Positions 57,886-64,000 of a stretch of 64,000 nucleotides of DNA are shown piece after piece (positions within the stretch are counted from its first letter, which is position 1; every line of letters starts with the position of its first letter). The position numbers were made by a program, and so were the translations under genes. Location of the stretch: assembly GCF_030272615.1 (NCBI RefSeq), contig NC_081413.1, forward strand, positions 99,666,239 to 99,730,238, written 5' to 3'. Source of the DNA: Cryptomeria japonica (taxonomy: Eukaryota; Streptophyta; Pinopsida; Cupressales; Cupressaceae). A model generated the notes under the pieces. It saw only the letters and a program-made list of their open reading frames with translations. It searched no databases and was not told the origin of the DNA.

Positions 57886-58153
57886 ATGGCAACACTTAGG
57901 AAATTTTTTTTTTTGACTTCTAAGTGTTTTACAACAACATCATGCCATAAGCAATATTGCTCCCCCTAAGCATATACACTATCCCTTTAGCTAACAATAC
58001 AATGTATAATTATTTGCATATAGAGATAGACATGAAGATATTCAGAGCATACATCAAAATTTTAAATACCAGAATACTTCTCCCCCTTTGCCAACAATGA
58101 CAAAGTACAGTTGAACAACCCCTGTTTTCATTTGGTATAAAAATAATAAGAGT

Positions 58154-61100
58154 TTATGACAATAAAGAATAAAACTTGTCAAAAACTGATTTAAAGTCCT
58201 GCAAAAATTGTTTCATAGATAAAGACCAGGACTCAAGTAGGGAGGTGGCTACTTCTTTCTCTGTTTGCATCTCGGAGACCTGCTCTTCCATGGTGCCTAT
58301 TGTGCTCATCTCTTGAGTCACTGTTAAGGCATCCAGATTGAGATAGCACTTCTGAAGTATTTGCAGGCGTGGGAGTAGAACCAGTTGTAGTTCCTGCAAA
58401 TCTTGTGATCGGGTACTAATCTCAAGCTATATTCTTGCAGACTGGATATGAAACCGGTGAATGGTTTGCCCATAAGCTGTGAAAGAGTCATATGGCGGCT
58501 TGAAGGTGCTCATGTATAACTGCAAGTCTGATTGTAGCTTTTGCTTCTGTACAAGCACATCATCACAAAAGAGATGGGGTTGGCAAATCTTACTAAGTAG
58601 TAGATTCCCCTCATCCAGAGCATCCCTTATATCTTTTTGAGCTTTTTGTAGATCGGATCAGAGCTCATTTAGTTTCTTCACCAGAGCAATATTCAGTGCT
58701 TTTTGATGCTCTTTCTTGGCATTTGCCTTTGCTACCTCTTCTAGGCTCTGCACCTGATCATCCACTACTGTGCATAGGAGCTTCAATTGAGCCAGTGATG
58801 AATCAGTATTGAGAAGGTTTGTACCAGGTATCAAACCGATAAGAGTGTCCACCGCAGCTTGGATCACATCTTGCTCCTTTTTCCTCCTTATCACTTCAAG
58901 GCGTTCTTGAGCAACCTTGATGCTCTGTTGCAGCTCCATTTCACTTGCAGACTGGAGGTCAATAGGACTGGTGAGGTCAGCCGGCTTGGCTTGACTACCG
59001 GTAGCCTTTGGAGTCTCCATCTGCGTGCTCTTTGCCGCTTCTACTTTCTATGCTTCTTTTTGCCACTCCGCTTCCTTATCCTCCTCTGCTTTCTTCTTCT
59101 CCGCTTCTTTTCTCTTTTCCTCTTCCTTATCCTCCTCCGCTTTCTTCTTCTCCGCTTCTTTTCTCTTTTCCTCTTCCTTATCCTCCTCTGCTTTCTTCTT
59201 CTCTGCTTCTCTTCTCTTTTCCTCTTCCTTATCCTCCTCTACTTTCTTCTTCTCCGCTTCCTTCTGCTTCTCCTTTTCCTTTTCTTCCTCTTCCTTCTTC
59301 TTCTCTGCTTCCTTTCTCTTCTCCTCTTCCTTATCCTCTTCTTCTTTCTTCTTCTTTTCATCTTCTTGTTTCTTTTTCTCTTCCTCCTCTTCTTTTCTTT
59401 TCTTCTCATCCTCTTTTCTTTTTTCCTCCTCTTTCCGTTTCTCCTCATCTTCTTCCTTTTTCTTCTCCTCCGCCTACTTCTTTACTTCCTTTTGTTTGTC
59501 CTCTGCTTGCTTTTCTACCTGTTCGGCCTGCTTCTCCTGTCCTTTTGCTTCTAATGGTGTTCCCTAAGCAACATCCTCTACATCTAGAGCATTGACATCA
59601 ATAGTGTCTATAGGTTCAGCGACCTGGTTTCCTTCATCATAAAACACCTCATCCGGTTTTGTTATTGCCGGTTCTTGCTCAGCCTTTTTGTTGGCTTGAA
59701 GCACTTTGTGCGTGTGTACAACAGTTGTCATATGCAGATGAGCGTCATTTTCAACATCATCAATTCTTCCTTCCAGTAACCAGAGTCTTCTTCTTCTAGT
59801 GAAGAAGAGTCCTTTATTTTGGTTGATGACTTCAAACAGCTCAGAATTGGACAAATTGGGAAAGTGTTGGGCAAAAACTTTCTCCCTTATTTCCTGTTCC
59901 TTCTCTATGGCAATGCGCCATTTATTGTCTAAGGTTTTATACAAAGAATCCGGTGTCTCAGATCTAATTTCGTTAGGCGATCGGTCATTTGCACACAAAT
60001 ACTTAATAATTTCTTGCTCTACTTCTTCCTTTTCTTCATCATTAAAATCATCAAAATGATCTACCAAATCATTTAACAACTTTCTCCTAATATTTTTAAT
60101 TGTTCTTTGACAATGTGTCAAAGGTTTGTAGGAAGAAATATCAATATTTATCGGTGCAGATGATGCCAGTTCATTCTTTGTCTTTTTCCTTGGTTTTCTT
60201 GTCTTCTTAGGCTTTTCCTCAGACATAGTTTCTTCTGAGTCCGGTGAATTGTTCTTAGTCTTCCTCTTCCTCTCAAAGACTTTGGCAGGTGTCACTTCCG
60301 GTTTCTTCTTAGCAGGGGACCGCTTGGTCACTTTGGGACTTGATGGAGTAACTAGTGCCGATGTTGAAGGCACTACCTTCCCTTTCTTTGCTGAGGGTTC
60401 TTTAACCGGTGTCACCCTTTCCAGGTAGGTGCCGGTTCTCTTTGCCTTTGGATCAAGCGGCGAGGCAAGTAGGGTAGAGGCATACCCATCTAACATATCA
60501 TACATCACCTCATAGCCCATAGGCTCCACTTCTTCCTGTTTGGGCTCAACGGCCTCCATTATGCATTCATCCACTTTGATGATAAAGCAGATGTCCTCTT
60601 CGTATTTCTTGACAATGTCACTGGATATCCTCATCCTAAGGCTCATCTTGCTTCTAAACTCATCAAAGTACTTGTTCAAAACTTCAGGGTAACTGGTTCC
60701 GGCTGCTTGTAGGCTTTCTTTGATCTGCTTGGTAACCGGTTGGTCTGCAGACCACTGAATATCACCAATTCTTGGGAAATAACCTTGGAAGTAGAAGAAT
60801 AGTCCCACCAGTAGTTGTCCAAACTTTAGTTTCAATGCATTATCCTGTTTGATTGATTTGAGATTTAATAGGAGTTGTCTCTTCATGCAGGTGCACAGAT
60901 CAAACAATGCATCTTCCTTGATCATCCGGTAAGCGGCATTTACCGCTGTAGCAGATACAGAGTTAATCTGCTTGCATGGAACGTCTGGTATCCTATCACC
61001 ATGCACACATATTTGACAAGGTCATCCTTGATGGAATTGACAGTTATACCTCGTGAGTCACTCACTGAACCAGTGAGCTTGGTCATTTCAGTTTTGATGA

Positions 61101-61520
61101 CCTTCCTCAAGGTTGGCACTTCACTGACGTTGTAGAAATTGGTGACGCATGAATAGCTTGTGGTGTGATATCATGAGTTCTCTCAAGATACATCTTGTCA
61201 CCATGAACTTTGCTCAGAATGATTCGAATGTGGTCATCTGTGAAATCCTCTAGGAAGTAAACCGCATTATGAAGCTTCTTCTTCTCCAGTATGCTATATT
61301 TCGGTTTGAACTTTTTATCCTTCCCACAGAATAGACCTAGCTGCGAGTGGATTGCGAGAGACCCTAGGTCTTCAATTTTACAATCTATATAATCAGAAAT
61401 GCCTTCTTCCACTATTACTCCAGCAGGAACTTGTGACAGGGCATTGTATTTGGACTTGCGTTGAATGAAGTTAACAGAATCGACAGGTACACTAGAGCTA
61501 GCATGAGATGCGGAAGCCAT
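58154..61520 (-). pseudogene. Element D ORF2: unknown charged protein, interrupted
   Basis: Starts MASASHASSSVPVDSVNFIQ at 61520. A frameshift near 61.13 kb leads into the frame 61006-58154, broken by stops at 59564, about 59474, about 59046, 58658 and about 58430, for roughly 1,100 codons in all. The N-terminal 430 residues look globular (LGLFCGKDKKFKPKYSILEK, LLLNLKSIKQDNALKLKFGQ). Next comes a Lys/Pro-rich stretch, then SYKPLTHCQRTIKNIRRKLL. A highly charged tract (59041-59540) repeats a 17-residue unit RKEAEKKKAEEDKEEEK. The end is helical (LQQSIKVAQERLEVIRRKKE). I do not recognise a family. It occupies the place pol would normally take, but has no pol motifs. Confidence 0.65.
59050..59320. 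repeat. 51-bp coding minisatellite in D ORF2
   Basis: A 51-bp unit containing TCTTTTCCTCTTCCTTATCC and GCTTTCTTCTTCTCCGCTTC is repeated about five times, then decays into related CTTCC-rich sequence up to about 59540. It encodes the 17-residue charged repeat on the minus strand. The plus-strand frames (Leu/Phe/Ser-rich, up to 231 codons) are shadows. Confidence 0.9.
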
Positions 61521-61964
61521 GATAGAAACAAAAAACTCGAGAAATACCTTTCGAAAATCGAGAATTTAGGGCTTGCAAATTCTACTTTGCCTCACACTTC
61601 GTCGGTTGCAGAATCACCGCTTTGAGTTCTTCTCTTGACCGTTTGCAATTTGCTTCTGAATCTCCTTCAGGGTTACTAAATTTCTATGAATCGCAACATA
61701 AATCACTTTTTCTTCGCTTTGCTCTTGAAAAACTTCTTCACTTGAAAAATGATAGTGAGAAATGATTTGAAAAATCCTTTTAAGCATATTCCTCACCTAC
61801 CGTAATTAATGCTCCACCATTAGAGCGTAAACCCTAATTTGCCTTTTACCATTTCCGGTCTTTTTCCAAATGACAGGTATCACATACCGGTTAAGGTCTT
61901 TTACCAGTGTAAACTGGGGGTTTGAAACATTTCGCCGTTTGCTCCCCCTAAGCTTTTTTGATGC
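61521..61964. other. Spacer between the two ORFs of element D
   Basis: It contains no conserved frame. The minus-strand frame 61614-61796 is short and unrecognised. The DNA may hold the leader of ORF2. Confidence 0.4.
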
Positions 61965-63241
61965 TTAGTTTGCTGGTTTCGTGATTTCCACACTAGGTGC
62001 AGAAACTGGTTCTTCTTGCAACATTGCTGGTTTCTTTTTCCAAGTTTTGTTCATATCCATTTGAACGGTTTCAACATCAATTTTTCTGTCCGGAGTGACC
62101 GGTATATCATCCGATATACTCTTTCTACTTCTGCAGAATCTTGCTGAATGGCCTGGTTTGTTGCAATGATAGCAAATCATTCTAGATGCTCTCCAAGGTC
62201 CATTATTCATGTTTCCATTCTTCCTTCTGCATGTTGCTGCATGTGACCATGACCATGGCAAATCCAACAGTTTGCTTTCCATCCGGTTGCCAGTTGATAG
62301 CCACTGCTACCTGACTGATGATTATAGGTATTAAATTGGTTGGGGTTCCGGTTCACAAAAGATTCCGGACCAACTCCTTGAGTCTTCAGAGGATATCTTC
62401 CAGTGTTGTTCATAACAGACCTGCATTCAGATGCTCTATGCCCAAACTTGTTGCATGCATAACAGTTACCATTGAATTTATAGGATCTAGGCTTATCATT
62501 TAGAAAATAAGGAAAATTATTGTAAGCCTTATTTCTACATACATTAGCAGTGTGTCCTTCTTTAAGACAGTTAAAGCATACAGGTTTGAACTTTTGTTTA
62601 CCTTTATCTTTGAATGCCGGTTGCTTCTTTGATGCTTCAGCATTTGCACCAGACGTCTCACCTACCTCATGACCAGAGTAACCCAATCCATCAGTATTCT
62701 TGACAGGTTTGGTCGATTTAAGCTTTTGCTCTAGCTTAACAGTACTCTTGTTGAACTTAGCAAGTATTTCCTTTGACTTAGAGAGTACTTTGGAAATAGC
62801 AGTATTTGTCTCCATCAAGTTTGCATTCTTAGAGATGGCTATGTTCAGTTCACTTTGTACTTCTTCTTTTTCCATTCTTCTCTCATGCAGGTGAGCAGTA
62901 AGTGCACTGATCTCTTGCTTCAACTTGGAGATCTCATGATCTTTGTCCTTAACTAGATCTTCAGTTTTCCTCCGGTTCTCAAGCTCTTGACACATTCAGA
63001 TAGTCAGTCCTTCCAACTACTTGCTTAGGCTGGAATTTGATTCATTCAACTTTTCTACTTCTTGAATTAGGGCTTCCATATTCGCTTCATTAGAAGAACT
63101 ATTTTCAGATAGCTCCATCAGTTTTTCAGCACGTTCTCTCCTTTTTGCCTGAGAGGCCTTATATTTTAGCATGAGTTCGTCATAGGCTTGCTTAGACTGA
63201 GTGAGCCGATGAGTAAGTTCCCTCACAGTGTATTCCCCCAT
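61965..63241 (-). pseudogene. Element D ORF1: coiled-coil and zinc-knuckle gag-like protein
   Basis: Starts MGEYTVRELTHRLTQSKQAY at 63241, about 35 nt inside the PBS. The first 230 residues are helical and charged (ELENRRKTEDLVKDKDHEIS, LHERRMEKEEVQSELNIAIS), without recognisable capsid blocks. Four CCHC knuckles follow: CFNCLKEGHTANVC, CYACNKFGHRASEC, CWICHGHGHMAATC and CYHCNKPGHSARFC. The third is readable only across a frameshift near 62.24 kb. Two stops lie near 63017 and 63000. Zinc knuckles bind nucleic acid in gag proteins; here no protease, integrase or RT follows. Confidence 0.82.
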
Positions 63242-63276
63242 ATCTCTTTCCAAGTGGTTAAACTTATAGAAAGATT

Positions 63277-63291
63277 GGCTCTGATACCAAT
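63277..63291 (-). other. Primer-binding site of element D
   Basis: The minus strand reads TTGGTATCAGAGCC directly after the LTR end TATTCATCA, the initiator-Met tRNA type of PBS. Confidence 0.88.
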
Positions 63292-64000
63292 TGATGAATA
63301 CTAAGAGGGGGGGGGGGTGAATTAGTATACCGAAAAACACTGTATTTAAACACTTAAATAGTGTAGTGATAAACGGGTAGAACAATTTAGCAGACAAACC
63401 GGTTAACACACATGCAAACCAAAATGCAAATAAGACATTCACCCACAGGAGCAATAACACCATAACACAAGATATTTGACGTGGAAACCCAAATGGGAAA
63501 AAACCACGGTGAGATGAAAGTCACAAGTAACTATCTGTAGAATAGGAACCAGACCGGTTAAGGTCAGACCGGTTAAGGTCATGCAATGTTCTTTACCAGA
63601 ACAGATCCTGTTAGGAATCTCAATCTCTGTTAGGAGATAAGTCTGGTTAAGGACTACCTTGCTAGAGGATTTTAGATCCACAGATGTGAACCACCTTGTT
63701 AAGGATTTACAAAAGGCTTTTGGGCCTACCTGGTTAAGGGCTTCAGACTTGTCGAAGGTGTGGGTAATCAACAAGTGAATGATCTAGTAAATAGCACAGA
63801 TTGCTTGGTTAGATCCTTGATAACTCGTTCCTAATGCATTCCAACATTACTTCAGTCTTCAACACATTCACTCTCTGCCTCTTCTCGCAGACCTCAACTT
63901 CTCTTCTGTATTTACCCTGACAAAAACTCATCAACCACCTTAAACCCTAGCAACAATCTAAAACCCTAGACATGATGTCCTTATAAAGGAATCGGATTTC
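63292..64000 (-). repeat. 5' LTR of element D (cut by the window edge)
   Basis: Plus-strand start TGATGAATACTAAGAGG, matching the left LTR. It keeps GTGGAAACCCAAATGGG, the uninterrupted form of the site where B inserted in the left LTR. About 709 of an expected roughly 1,157 bp are in the window. It differs from the left LTR by roughly 5% over the stretch compared by eye, including a duplicated ACCGGTTAAGGTCA. Confidence 0.9.

Noticed and set aside
58859-59595. Long plus-strand frames (up to 231 codons) rich in Leu, Phe and Ser
   Set aside because: They are the complement of the charged Lys/Glu repeat of D ORF2 on the minus strand; the low-complexity DNA keeps several frames open.

Overview
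The window is plant nuclear DNA with very few genes, most likely from a large-genome gymnosperm such as a conifer. The evidence is nuclear-type tRNA genes, nested and decayed Ty1/copia and Ty3/gypsy LTR retrotransposons, hAT elements, pol-less LTR elements, and long AT-rich intergenic DNA. The species cannot be fixed from the sequence. No intact ordinary protein gene was found.

Layout. 1-3.4 kb: purine-rich simple repeat and a roughly 136-bp satellite-like array. 3.4-3.75 kb: tRNA-Gln(CUG) and tRNA-Asn(GUU). 4.06-4.44 kb: an unrecognised ORF. 7.1-14.2 kb: a decayed copia element (C1, minus strand) carrying two solo LTRs with clean 5-bp target duplications (9160-9607 and 10835-11979). 14.2-15.6 kb: a truncated plus-strand copia gag beside a minus-strand LTR fragment. 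16.26-16.90 kb: two exon-like segments of an unknown membrane protein. 19.35-20.86 kb: a decayed gypsy leader and gag. 20.86-28.03 kb: element A. 29.0-33.9 kb: a hAT transposase split by a small LTR element (30427-32801). 35.1-40.2 kb: a full-length, lightly decayed copia element (C2). 40.8-41.75 kb: a non-autonomous hAT-type element with an 8-bp duplication. 41.8-44.2 kb: a second small LTR element. 44.2-49.5 kb: a gypsy element (minus strand) with LTR, integrase, RNase H, RT, protease and partial gag. 49.5-64 kb: a pol-less LTR element (D, minus strand), cut by the right edge, whose left LTR contains element B (49697-56907).

Most notable are A and B. Each is about 7.2 kb, begins TGTTGTGACC, ends CACGTCAACA and has a perfect 5-bp target duplication (CTTAC for A, AAACC for B). 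I see no internal LTR copy, PBS, gag or pol in either. Each carries, in order: a 5'-terminal hairpin, a tandem-repeat block (unrelated monomers in A and B), one long ORF for a roughly 1,060-residue protein I do not recognise, and a conserved promoter-like block with a TATA box about 0.85 kb from the 3' end. The simplest reading is two solo LTRs of a retroelement with an unusually long LTR that carries an ORF in its U3-like part. Element D is a second pol-less family, with a coiled-coil/four-zinc-knuckle gag-like ORF and a separate charged ORF of roughly 1,100 codons.

Insertion order readable from nesting: gypsy, then D, then B at 45-64 kb; C1 before its two solo LTRs; the hAT transposase gene before the small LTR element inside it; the 19-20 kb gypsy remnant before A.
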